This document shows, one piece after another, positions 50,206-62,900 of a DNA stretch of 64,000 nt (position 1 is the stretch's first letter; the number at the start of each line of letters is the position of its first letter). The notes beneath the pieces are model-generated. The model saw nothing but the letters and a program-made list of their open reading frames with translations, did not search any database and was not told the DNA's origin. Made by a program: the position numbers and the translations under genes. Origin of the DNA: Phoronis ovalis (taxonomy: Eukaryota > Phoronida > Phoronidae); assembly GCA_028565635.1 (NCBI GenBank), contig JAOXYB010058055.1:1-64000 (forward strand), given 5' to 3'.

Positions 50206-52910
50206 TCATTTCTTTGATCCTTTGCTGGTAACAGATCGTTTCTTAGTTTTTGAACCCATTCTTCCAGCAGGACTGGGTGATTTACTACTAATTCTCTGTT
50301 TTCTCTTCTTCTGGACCTCCGCTACGTGAAGTTTATAATTGGGAAATAATTCTGACCATTGTTCTGAAAAAAAATAACACCTATGCAGTAACCTATGTTG
50401 TGATAAAATATTCGAGACCAAGACTGAAAACAATGTTTGACACGCAGGGGGAGAGGGCCACTAAGGAATACTGGCTACCAGGCTCGTGAATGGTCCGAAA
50501 AAAATAGACTCTGAACAAGTAGTCCAGGTGCACAAAAAAGCATCCCTAATCAAAGCAAAAATGTGATACCCTATCCAAGATTGAAATTATTTGACCTCCC
50601 TGAACCATCCCTATAAAACTGTCACTCAGACATCTAAGTACTGTCCTTAGTACACATCTCTCTAATTATAAACAGGACTTCCATTATGAAAAATTGGCCC
50701 TAAGGAAGACCTATGCCAAAAACCTAGCCCTTTGCTCAAAACTGTCGATTTTCCTACTTATGCACGCTTACGCCTGAAAAAGGCAACCTTTCACACCATG
50801 TTGGTTGTGTTTAACAGAGCCATCTAAAATTACTCGAACTTGGGATGTTAACACATTACTGGTGGCACAGAGGCCACTACGCATTCAGTTCTTTACGTAC
50901 ATCAGAAAAAATTTGGTCTGAAAATAAAGATACTCCTTTTAGATCCCGAGTTCCACTAATCTCTAAATTGAATAGGTATAGTTACCTAGTAAAGGTATAA
51001 ATTGGTATTGTGGTGGATGTGGTGTTGATGTGCCGTCTTCCTCTTCTTGAGGAATTGCTTGTTTTTCAACGAGGATGTACGTGTTATGTGATGCTAAATA
51101 TTTTGTTGCATAGTCTTGTTTATGAAGATCTAAATCTTTTATAAGACCTGCAAAATAAAATAACAGTGTTTTCATGTTTAGTACAATAAAGTATATCATT
51201 TTGCAAACCGTATTTCTACATGTCCAGATGTATTTCTTGCCCGGGGAATTCTTGTTCTTTGCGCTGTCAAAATTCTATTTCCCAGCTTTTAGTTTTTTCA
51301 ATACAATATTATTGTATTAGTAATATTTGCTAAAGTGTGAAGCTGGATGCAAATGTAACTTGGGCAAACACCCGAAACACAGTATACCTAACAACAAGCA
51401 GAGTGGTAGTTGTATGAAATGTTTGTTATTTTTAAAGTAAACCTGTCCGCGATCATGGAGTTATTACTATTGAATAATCATGAATGCTATGAAGTCCTTC
51501 AAACGCAATTAATTATGTGGAAAGCAATAACATTATCCAGTTACTGACAACTTTATAACTGTTTATAAGGTGAATGATGTCGAGGACTCGTTTTGAAAAC
51601 AATTGTCGGCAAATTGTATGACATACTGCGTCTGTTTTCATCCCGGGGTTTACATATTTTAATTGACGTCATGTCTCCCTCATAAGACACTATTTTCGAT
51701 GTCTAGGATATTAGGGCTTCGACACTGATTTTTCCGTCGGATTTTTATTTATGCATAAAACAAATATCTCATCCCAGTTCTTACAAGTATTAACAAGAAC
51801 GCGTGTTTTACGCGTACATGGTGAAAAAAAACTGAGCTTCATTCACAAGGGTGTAAGCAAGAAAACGTGTTTATTTTACATGTACCTTTTACATACAAAC
51901 TTTTTCCAAGATGACTTTGTCATTTTATTTTATACATCCAAGCAGATGCTTTGAATGAAAACACTTTTTTCTTCTATTTTATTATATAGTCATGTTGGAA
52001 GTCAGTACATAAAATAGTTATGAAAATTCTGTGCAATATTGCCTAACGTTAACGTGGGAAGTTTAACCAATTATCGTAAAGAGAATGCATTAACCGTATC
52101 ATAAAAACTTAATGCATGCAAAGCTACTGATAACCCATATCATAAGCAAACAACCATAATTACAATTTCCCATAAATTGCTAGAATTGCCGATGACATTA
52201 TTAATCATGCACAATTACATTAATTTATGTTTTATCTCAGGTAGTACTAAATAAGTATTGGTCCCGGGTACTGGTCTTAGTGTATCGAGTATCGGGAGCC
52301 CTCAAATTTTTATTGTGATTTGAATATAAAACTCCTTTCAATAGTTACATGAAGGTTACAGCGTTACTCTATGCTAGGATATATAAAACTCTTAGAGTTT
52401 TATATATCCTAGCTCTATGCCACTTCCTCTACTTCTACGCGTGATTACTGGACCTATATCGACGTAATGCTGGGAATAAAAACGGTACATAAAACAAGGA
52501 AACACCCCGGGACTCGACCTTACTAATCATAAAATACACACCGATACATTATCATTTTAACAGAACTTTAGTACATTTCCACCTCATTGTCATTAAACAG
52601 GTGTCAACTAAGGAACTAAGACTTGCTTCTTTTCTTCACCGCACATAAATCTGGAGAACATCGTATATTGTGTTCTGACCCTTTTCTGATTCAAAAATTA
52701 AATATTACAATGCCTGGTATTACGTTTTGAAGTTAACTGTGTATAAGAAATTAAGAGGATAAGCTCACCTGTTTCATCGGATAAGTCTATGGTTACATCG
52801 CTTCCAGCGTAGCCTGTTCGTCGCTTTATGCTAGCCAATAAATTTATTACCGCACAACTAGGATTGCACAGTAAAGTTTCGTTATTGCCATATTTCACAG
52901 ATATGTACAT
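50206..52910 (-). CDS. CXorf65/C22orf15-like protein
   Basis: Three exons: 52910-52769, 51147-50986 and 50363-50206, with matching phase-1 junctions, giving 153 residues. The start is ATG 52910 (MYISVKYGNNE), aligning with the start of the mammalian proteins; the frame reads further upstream but without an ATG. Residues 1-50 resemble a ubiquitin-like/beta-grasp fold with the conserved NPSC.VINLL..I+R..G and DLSDETG. The middle has YLASHNTYILVE. The C-terminal 45 residues are Lys/Arg/Ser-rich (KKRKQRISSKSPSP). The function is unknown in any species; the mammalian members are expressed mainly in ciliated and testicular tissue as far as I recall. It is convergent with CDIN1. The family assignment rests on remembered sequence. 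Confidence 0.75.
52367..52419. mobile_element. 39 bp perfect palindrome flanked by 7 bp direct repeats
   Basis: Positions 52374-52412 are a perfect palindrome around one central base. The left arm is CTAGGATATATAAAACTCT and the right arm is its reverse complement. CTCTATG flanks it directly at 52367-52373 and 52413-52419. It lies in intron 1 of the CXorf65-like gene. The arm resembles those at 15496 and 43371 (CTRGGAYTAWTAWAACT). Confidence 0.65.
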
Positions 52911-54900
52911 TGTCAAAGTCAATTTTAACTCTCTTTTAAATATTCACAAGTGTTGATTATTAATAACCCTGTTTAAATCTTATATATGTCATTCCCCGTT
53001 TCCCGTTGTCATCGAATTGTTTCACCTTAAAAATTCCAAAGTCATCAAGGTAGGTTAAGAATTCCTCCGTCTCTATGTTAAACGAACTGATCGATACACC
53101 CGTCGATACACTGAAATGCACCGAAGCATTGCTGTATGACTTGGTTTCTATTGGAGAGGTTTATCATTCCGGGGTGGAAACGATTCTTGACATAAGAAAA
53201 TAAAGTCGCTATAGACAGTAGTTTACGTAATGTGTGATAACCTTAGGTATTTTCAGGTCGTTCTTATGCCTTTCTTAAATTTGAAAATTGTCATCTTGTA
53301 TATTCCGTCAAAAGTACAAGGAAAACAACGGCACTAATACTACCTAAAATTAAATTAGCGTAACCCCCTGAATATTCTTAGTACAATATGCTTGAATAGT
53401 TTATGGCTGGATTAAGTTAAACTCCACAACAGTAGCTATTTTATGATTGGTCCAGTTTGTTTGCTTGATTGAGTGAAGATAAACAAGCTATTCAATTATA
53501 CTATTTCGAAATGCCAGCGCAAACATTTTGATAAAATTGCACAAGAAGGTAGCGACATCTATGGTAATATTTATCATTAATTTTACATTTTTATTCACTA
53601 GGTGTCGGCGTGCTTTTACAAAATATTTTCTGTTCCTTGGAAATTGCATTTCTGTAATCGCCCTAGGAAACAACACAGGTGTGAGCTTTTTCTATATATA
53701 ACAGTGACGCTCATCAAAAAAATGATACTTCTTGAAATGTTTGCCTTGTTTTATCAACACAGTTTCGTTACTTTTTGTTTATTTCTGTCCACTTTAATGC
53801 ATAATTTGTAAAACAAACATCAATATATAGTCCGAGTAACGTGCAAAACAGAGTGCCTACGTGTTTATATCCCGATTTATAAGGGCGCAAACACATAATA
53901 GTTTACCACAGGCCGACACTGGCAGACACAGGTAAACATCAATAGAGGGCGCCAAAACAGTGTATTGTTTTGCCACATAAAATCACCGAAAATTCACCGA
54001 AGTGTGATACCAATAGGATGAGTAAAGACGAAAAAAAGTAATGGGACATAAACATATATTTGTGGTTTTATCTTTTCTTTATACAATTCGAAAAATAATG
54101 TATAAATGACCTCTTATGACGCACACTTTTTAATTTTACGTATTCCATATAAACAATATCATTTGTCCTTTTGCCAACTGGTATTTTACAGATGCAGTCG
54201 GTGAAAATTTTGCGTGGTACATGAAGACACGATTGTCCTTTTCGGGACTTATTTTCCTGCTGTTCAAATTTCATCACATTATTTTTAAAAAAAACACCGT
54301 ATGATTGATCAGGCTATTTTTGCGCAAGATCATTACCCGTTATCCGTAGAAAGGTCTGGCTTATTTATTTTTATTTGTTGTGATAGTTTTATTCTGCAAT
54401 TCATTACAAAATTTTCATCAAAATTTGTCTTAATTTTTCAAACACTTTTTTTTATCTCTAAAACGTTCTTTACGTCTGTCAGGGAGAATTTGTGGAAATC
54501 GGGAATGGAGCGTAAAAATCTTGTTGATGAATGAAAAGGGGCGTGACTCTATGATCGTGAAGAGCAGTTCATATATTGTGCATTTTGGGGGTGTTTATGT
54601 TTATTACTGACATATCTTAAAGTTTTAAAAAACTGTATATGACCACTTATTAGAAAAAAAAATCTTTTTACAAATTCTGTCGAAGTGTAAGCCTTGTCAC
54701 CGTTTTCCGCTTGTAATATTGACACGTTTGCAATGATAAATACTGAGATAACTTTGAAAACGCTTGCTTATCGGGTCCAGTATCGGATATAATATACTTT
54801 ACATTGGCCTAGATCTTTCCGAGTTATAAATAACAATGATAAGTTTTGATAAATGTAAACGATTAACTAGATGCTCTAATATGATAGAAAAATAATTTTC
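52911..54900. other. Intergenic region between the CXorf65-like gene and Meis
   Basis: This 2 kb stretch has only short open frames without splice context or recognisable protein. One MEIS half-site (CTGTCA, 54476-54481) is present. The left end must include the promoter of the CXorf65-like gene, and the right end is distal Meis regulatory DNA. Confidence 0.5.
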
Positions 54901-54946
54901 GCGATTTTACGTGTATAATCTTAAAATCAGGGGGCTTTCCCATTTC

Positions 54947-55063
54947 TGACAGCTCATTTGTTAACCGCTGCTATAGGAACGTCACTTGATTGACAGATAT
55001 GGTACGGGAAACTACACATACAAGCCGTGCTTACACCGTCCGTACGGAGTTACTCTTTGACAG
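54947..55063 (+). promoter_or_regulatory. PBX-MEIS site cluster upstream of Meis
   Basis: TGATTGACAG at 54987-54996 is the exact composite site bound by PBX-MEIS heterodimers. Two more MEIS half-sites (TGACAG) lie at 54947-54952 and 55058-55063, all on the plus strand within 120 bp and 140-250 bp upstream of the Meis start codon. This suggests autoregulation. It could in part be 5' untranslated sequence. Confidence 0.55.
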
Positions 55064-55199
55064 TTGCAGGTCTACGTTTAAGTTTGTTTGTCTGTTTTAA
55101 ACGTGCTCGAGTGGATTATTGAAAGGATAGCAACATACTGGATATATCACAACATCAATTAGTCGAACCGTTCGCGGGAATTCAGCTGTCGAATTTGGT

Positions 55200-58100
55200 A
55201 TGGCTCAGCATCAACGGGTAAGTATTGAAGAAGAAAGCACTGCGGCACGGCGCCTAAGATTTGTGATACCTATTTACAAAATTTACGACTTTACGGCTTT
55301 GATGTTTAAGCGTCTAGGTAATCATTAGAGTGGAAATTTATAGCTGAGTAATCACCGTTTGATATATATTTACAGTACGACAATGAATTAGGACAGTTCC
55401 CTAGCTTGTCGGCCATCAGGATGAATGAAACTTTATACGATAGTTCAAGACATTGCCAAAGAGTGGGATCCGAGGCCCCGTTCTCATCGGCTACAGGGAT
55501 AACCCAAGGGGATGGCCTGTCGTACCAATTCCCAGCTTATTCCACGGGGAGTAGTTCTATGCCTAGTGTGATAAGCTCACCGCAATCAGACAGCCAAGTA
55601 AAAAGAGACAAGGATTCTATTTATGGGTAATGTATCTTGGTGTATGCATCTGGGGATATCTTAACGCTGTTTAATATTGCCGATTCTAAAATAAAGAATG
55701 ACAGTTTAATAACAGAGCTCTGTTTTGAATTTAATTTAGTTTAAACATGACAGTTGATTGTTGTGTTACATTAAAAATAATAGCCAAAAGTAATTGATAT
55801 TTTTTTAATGTTGATCATGACATCAGTATAAAATTTACTACCCCCCCATTATTTGTTTTTTCATAGTAAAGTGTGTGGATTATTTACCACAGGTTTCAAA
55901 GTTTAATTTGGTTAAAAATTCATCATTCTATTTACAAGCTTTATACTTAAGTAATTTTGTGTATAAATAATATTAAAATTTAATCACCTTTATTTTTCAG
56001 ACACCCCTTGTTTCCCTTGCTAGCCTTAATATTTGAAAAGTGCGAGTTAGCAACGTGTACCCCTCGAGAGCCAGGGGTAACTGGTGGGGATGTATGCTCA
56101 TCAGAGTCATTTAATGAGGATATTGCAGTTTTTAGCAAACAGGTATACACAATTTAACTTCTACAGATTTAATTAGTTCCCCTGTAGTTTACTGGTTAAT
56201 TTTTGCTTGCTGCTAGAAATGAAGAAAGAGATTTATAGGATATTGCAGATTGGTAATGTGAAAGTCTAGATACATCTTTTGAAGGAAAATAATGTTTATC
56301 ATTGTATACAGTTATTGAAAATTTTGTGTTTGTATAGGTTTATACGCAGTTTGATATTAGGTCATATTGTGAAACATGGTTCCATAGAAGATGTCGTATC
56401 TAGACTGAACACTGATAATGTTTCCGCGTTACTGATAACCTCGCATTTTACATTTAAAAGAAGAAAACCTTTTGCAAACAATCGGTACCTTTTAACCTAA
56501 GTTTGTCTTTTTGAGTTGGGAATTTATGACTATGTACTGAAGTTTTTATTAATTTTAATTTGATGAGATGTGGTCCCTAGTCTAACATGGTGTACTCTAA
56601 AAAAGAAAATAACAGAAACTGTAGTTCTGTTTAAATTGCAGTTCAGTGGTAAATGTGTTCTAGAATTCCATTTCTTTCTCTCTTGGTGACCTGTTTAATT
56701 CCAGACATCAGTTTAAGCAGTAGTCATTAGCTTAAGAATGAGGCAAGTTTATGTTTCAGCCCTTAATTCATGAAATTTGAGACAAAATTTCTGGATTTTT
56801 AGGTACACTACTTAAATTTTGTTTCTTATACTCCTGGCGTAATTAAGCACTTTTGTGAAACATGTAAAAATTATAAAAAATATGTTGGTTTTAAAATTTA
56901 ATTCATTTTGCAGGCAAGAGCTGAAAAACCATTTTTCTCTGCAAACCATGAATTAGACAGTCTGGTAAGAAAATTTCATTCTTTCATAGCAGAATATTTT
57001 GTAATCTCACATAATTTATTTCAAAAAATATTTTTATCTACTATTTTAATGCCAAGCACTTTTAAAAACCCATAAAAATACCACCACCAGCTAAAGTAAA
57101 AATATTTAAAAGCAGATGTATTTTTTATATTAAATAAGAAAAGCTGTCATTATAGTAGGGGATGAATTAGGCTAATGAGTTACCGGTGTAATATATTTAT
57201 AATTTTATGAAAAAAGCTAGCAGTCAGTTAAATTGAAATTGCAATATATGCAACCATATTAGATGAAATGTCTGTAATGGTACATGACCTGCAGTAAAAA
57301 TTATTTCCCATAATGCTGAAATAAAATTCAGTTTCAGCCAGTAAAAAATGAATTTTATACAGGAGTTGAGTTTTATTTAAATATTTGGAGTTGGAGCCAG
57401 AAATTAATTTTTTATGCAACATTAGAGAGAAACTGGAGGTCTGGAACCTTCTATTCTTAGAGCATAGACTCCGTTGCATACTCATGTAATCACATTACTG
57501 CTACTGACAATATGCATCAAATCTTTAGTGTATTTTCTGAAAGCACTCTGTCGCATCAACACTATATTTTATATAAATCAAATTAGCTATAGAAACAATT
57601 GTTTTTATCCTAACATTTTCTTATAACAATCTCCGGGGATTGTAAGACATTTGTAGAATTTTTTATCAGCAATAATTTAACAGAAAGCCTCTTCATGTCT
57701 CAAACAATTTTGTAATGATAGTTTTCATAGAAATCTTTTTATATCTAATAGCCATGCCAATGTTAATTTTGTATTCTTTTATTTGACGTGGTGTTTCGGA
57801 ATAAAAATTGAAAATGACACATTTGTGTTACAAAACTCATTTTCCATAATATTTTACAGATGATACAAGCAATACAAGTGCTACGATTTCATCTTTTGGA
57901 ACTAGAGAAGGTAAGCTAATTTATTTATAATAATTAATAAGCATTCCTACCTTTTAAAATATTTATACTTTAATAATTAGTAAATTTGCCCACGTTTATA
58001 TTGAGTTATATAATAAAGTAATTTCAATGCAAGTGATTTAAACATTTAAACTAATTTAATGGATTTGCCTTATGCAAACAATTTTTTTATTCTGAAGTTT

Positions 58101-59945
58101 TTTGCTGCACAAGAAAAAAATTAGTTTCATTTATGGATAAAAAAATCCCATGTAGTGAATGATACCCAGGAACAACTGCATAGAGGCTGCTTTTGCTACT
58201 ATGGAAGCTAGACTAGCAAAGTACTATTGAATGTTAAGACATTTTAATCTTTTGATAGCCGTCTGAAGATTAAAAATATATTTCCTGTCCCATCCTATTG
58301 TATAGCATTTTGTTAAATTTCTTAAATCATTTTCTATTTAAGTCTATTGTATAGGGACAAAAGCTTTATGCTACCCATGAGGAAAATTATGCATAATGCA
58401 TTATTGTACACTGGCAAGCCATTAAATTCTTATATTTAATTTTCATATAATATTTAAAAAATGCTGTTGATTTTAAAGTTATCTCATCTGTTATGTATAA
58501 ATTCCAAAAAAAAATCATACTAGTTTTTAATGTTGTCTACATTTTGAATTCATATTTGTTATTCTATTAAGACCCTACAACTAACATTATTGATATGCTA
58601 GCTACTTGTGGTTAGAAGTGATTTAAGGCAATTTTCTCAAAAGATCCTGGAGTGTTTTGTATTGTTTATTTCCTTAATTAGAGAGTATATTTTTAATTTC
58701 CTCTATAAAGTATTTTGTTTCAAGAAATTTGCGTCTTTGAATACAAATCATATTTGGATTGGGCTTATACCAGATCAGATATCTTTTTAAAACAGAATTC
58801 CTAGTGATATTTGTATACTAATGCCTGTGATAATAGCTTGTTAAAATAATGTGATATATAACTGATGTAAAATTCCTAAAATTATTTTTTGGGTGAAAAA
58901 TAAAGAAATACCTGAAATGACAGAATAAATGTAAAGTATTAACTTTTGCACTTTCAGGCGGAGAAAAAACAATGATTTTAAAACAAATGTCAGTTTTACT
59001 TAAATGTGCTTTAATTCATCTAAAGTTTAAAAAAGAAATGTCAAAATCTGTTCATGAGGCTGGCTGTTAACAATCTTAATGTAAAAGAGACCATTTATTT
59101 TCTAAAAAATCCTAAAAATCAAAGGTTTAGTTCTTTCTGTCTTCTTGATTCCCATGAGCTCTAGCCATATCAAAATCTGATTGTGACAGAAAACTGATAC
59201 TCTACTACACTGTGATTTGTGTTTTAAGGAAATATTAGCCAGTGATCTCTCAGCAATGCATATTAATGTCTATTACCAAGGCAGATGTTACCCTAAGGAT
59301 TCTGACGAGATTCCATTAACTTCAATTCTGGTGATTGAATAATTTTTTTACTTGCCTGTAAATTTTGTTTTTATCGAATCCCAATGGCTGATTAAGAATC
59401 TGCTAAGAGATGTTAATTTTTTATAAGATGATGAACTTAACAAAGTCCTAGATTTCATTATTTTCATGAAAAAAAAATTTAAGTAATGAAATAAAAAAAT
59501 TCTAAATTCCGACAAAAAAACACTGTTATTTCTTTTCAACCTTTACCTGTATGTCAGAACCATTAAAAGATCAGACTAAATACTAAATAAGACAGTTGAC
59601 ATTTTTGATAATACAAAATAATTTTGAAGGTTCAGTTTACTAAACTAAATTATGTGTAATAAAAAACATTTTAAACTGTGGATTTTAAATGCACCAAAAT
59701 ATTTGACACTGCATAGAGAGAGGTGCACATTGCAATAAAAACACTGATAGTAAGTTTGCAGGGTAATTTTTTAGGTACATGAATTGTGTGACAATTTTTG
59801 TCATCGGTACATTAGTTGTCTAAAGGGGAAGATGCCTATAGACCTTGTAATTGATGACCGAGAAGGGAGTACAGGCAAGGGAAGTACAAGTAGTGGTGAT
59901 GGACTGACGGACGTAAGAAGCCCACTACCATCGATGTCGGATCAG
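55200..59945 (+). CDS. Meis: Meis/homothorax TALE homeobox gene, N-terminal exons (partial)
   Basis: Six coding exons: 55200-55217, 55376-55626, 56001-56142, 56914-56964, 57860-57910 and 59775-59945, giving 228 codons, open at the right edge. Exon 1 encodes only MAQHQR, matching the vertebrate arrangement where exon 1 encodes MAQR before YDDLPHY; here [11 protein letters not shown] follows. The linker is Ser-rich. From about residue 84 the MEIS N-terminal (PBC-interaction) domain is nearly identical to vertebrate [23 protein letters not shown], then [49 protein letters not shown] and [19 protein letters not shown], ending with [11 protein letters not shown]. The region after it is Ser/Gly-rich. 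The TALE homeodomain is not in the window. The protein is a transcription cofactor of PBX/extradenticle and Hox proteins. Confidence 0.95.
57911..59774 (+). other. Intron 5 of Meis
   Basis: This is a 1.9 kb AT-rich intron within the conserved N-terminal domain. I see no coding exon, RNA gene or repeat in it. Confidence 0.6.
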
Positions 59946-62900
59946 GTAAGCTGCTTGGCACTTGGGTGAATTATATTATAAAAACCACAAAATAAAGTAT
60001 AAAAATATACCTGTTAGTTTGTGTAAGAAAAAAATAAATGTAAAAAATCTTATAAAATGTGGCAAAATAAAATTATAATTTAGAAATATGAAAGAATGCT
60101 CTTACTTAAAAATTTTAAAATGTGTTAACTATTTTCTCATCTTTTAAATGCAGTTTCTATTAGTTTGAAATTCAAAAAAAATCCTCTGGTGTCATACTCT
60201 TCTAAAGCATATCGTTGAACAAGTTCCCCATCTTGCAGTTGTATGATCATGCAGAAACTGAACTTCTTGTATGTTTTGAATGTAAATAGGATCAGCAATA
60301 TTGAACAGGTTGCAAAATAATGTCTAAAGGTTGGAAAAAGATTATAGAACTGTAGGAGTATAGAAGGATACCGATTTGATAAAATCTTGAAAAGCTCAAT
60401 TACCGTGAGTAAATTATTGGTTTGTCATGATGAGTAAAGAAATAAAATTAGTACAAATTGATGAAATAAATTGTATGATATAATGCCCATAAGCTGATTT
60501 GAAAGCTTACTCTTTGTTTGTGTGTAATAATAGTTAGTACTTCAGTCTAACAGTGTGTAGCTAGATAAGAAGCTAGTACCACTATCTACCAAACTATCCT
60601 TGCCTGACCAACTGTAGAAGTTTAAAGATACGAAATATAAGGTTAATACACAAAGGTACCCCATGTTTCAATTCCATTTTGAATTCAGCATCAATCATTG
60701 CTTCTACTTTGCAGTACCATCATGCCACCAGTTAATCTGCAATAAATCTTAACACAACAATGGCTGCCACTGGTTGGTAAAATCCATTCTTCATTTTATA
60801 AACTAAAAATTAGGGTAATATATTGTGTAAAATGGGGTCAAACTTTGGTAGCTTTAGAAGAGTAATGACAGAAGTGCAAAGGTCATATAAAGGAGAGGTC
60901 TGGTCAGAATAACTAGATTTTGGACATTTTAATAATGGTAACCCTTTTATAAAGGTTGCAGTATAAATGTTAGTTATAAATGTCACTCATCAGAAGACAT
61001 CAGTTGACCAATACTGTTGTGGCACACATCTACTGCAGAACCATTAAGTGATGCCAAATTTGATATTAATGGAATTGCTGTCTCCCTGTTTGTGTGGTAT
61101 TACACAAAATCATAAACAAAACTGCTTTATTTATGTCTAGGGTTCTTATCTTTTGTAATGTGTTGTTGGTACCCACATGGTATATATTTTGTAAGCAAGG
61201 TACCCTTATGGTATATTTAATTAATGTTTGCAGACATGTTTTTCTTGAGATTTTTCTTTTGTACATCCATCTCTTATTGTTTTCTTCACATCCCTGGTCA
61301 ACCACTATATACTGGCAGCATTATATTATGTTATTGTCCTTCAAAATATGTCAATGAACTATAGTAACATTTTATACTTTGTTCTGGCAAAAAAATTGTA
61401 ATATTTAAAAAAGTTTTAGAATTTAAGAGTGTTGGGACTGGACACCATTTTTTGACGTAATTTCTCTAATTATGTTAAGTATGTACATCCCATTTGTAAA
61501 CACATTCAATTATCAGTTTGGATTCTTGTATTATTTCAGTTTTTGTACATGAATGTTAATGATAATACCCACAATTACCATCTCAATGGGTTTGCCAGAT
61601 GAAGTTAAATTTGTATCCTGTAGTTCAAAATAACTCATTCTCCAAGCATGAGCATGTAATTTTATAGCTGCCTTTTTACAAGATTTCAGATAGTAGCTTC
61701 TAATAATATTGCTTGCTGAACAGGGATGCAAATGTGAACTCAGCGGGTCATTGCATAGAGGCCTGCTGAGTTAAAAAATCCATGGAAGTTATGTAAAGGG
61801 TATTAACAAATGCAAGATTGCCTTCGAATATCTGTTTCTACAAATGGAACCGTATTCAGACCAGGCATTATCTTTAAAAATCAGCTGGCACACCTTCATT
61901 GCAACTGTTAATTGGCTGTACATATTGTTCTGTCATTCCCACTGTTACTTCTGTAATGTAACAGACCCGTCAGTATCAGAAGTTGTGATGAGAAACTAAT
62001 GCAATTATGTTCTTTTTATACCCGTATCAGCCAGCATCTTTCCTATACTTTATGCTGATATCACTTCGGATGTTTTTACCATCATCATAGTGGTAACATA
62101 TTTCAGCATTTGTGTATATTTAAATTTCCATTATTTGTGTCTTCATTTATCTTTATATTCACAGAGATATCTAAAATTATGCTGAAAGTGCTCTGCAGAT
62201 GGAAAACCTCATCTGTGATGTAGGTTCAGGGCAGGTATTTGACATCTGTGATTTGGGAAATTGCTTATACAAGCTTTCACCTAATAAAATGTACATATTT
62301 GTACATAGTGACAGTTAGTTTTAAGGCTGTTACTACACTAATTAGAACAAAAATAGTAATTTGCAAAGTCATTTACGTAACAACTAAAAAATGTGAAAGT
62401 TTTGTCCTTACAAGCATGAGCAGTCAAATTCTAGAAGCTTCTTTGGTTAGGTAACTTCTAATCTTGTTTCCCACTAAGCAGCCTTTATCTGATTATTCCT
62501 AGTCAAAAGGGTTTCAAAATTCAGTTTGTGATATATTTCGATGAATACATTTTGTTTGATGCATGTGATAATGAATTCATTGTATAATTGCACTATGATA
62601 TTTGTATTGCATATTAGTTTTGAAATTTTTATAAATGTCATTTCAAAATTTTATGAAATTATAAATATTTAAAATAATCAACCGTTTCTGTTGCATGTCA
62701 TTTATTAATGTAGGACATAAACCAGGTCAAACATGAAATAGTTAATATAATTTCAATAGAAAAATTGTTTTAGTATCACCATATATGTTCATTATTGTAC
62801 AAAGCAATTAACTTTTTATTCTGATCATTAATTTTCAATGCACGTAGTGTGAATTTTTTTATAGGATGATGCTGGTTAACCTTTGATGTTGGCAATTAAC

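Noticed and set aside
61066-61357. Overlapping open frames on both strands in Meis intron 6
   Set aside because: They are AT-rich hydrophobic chance frames and neither resembles a Meis exon.
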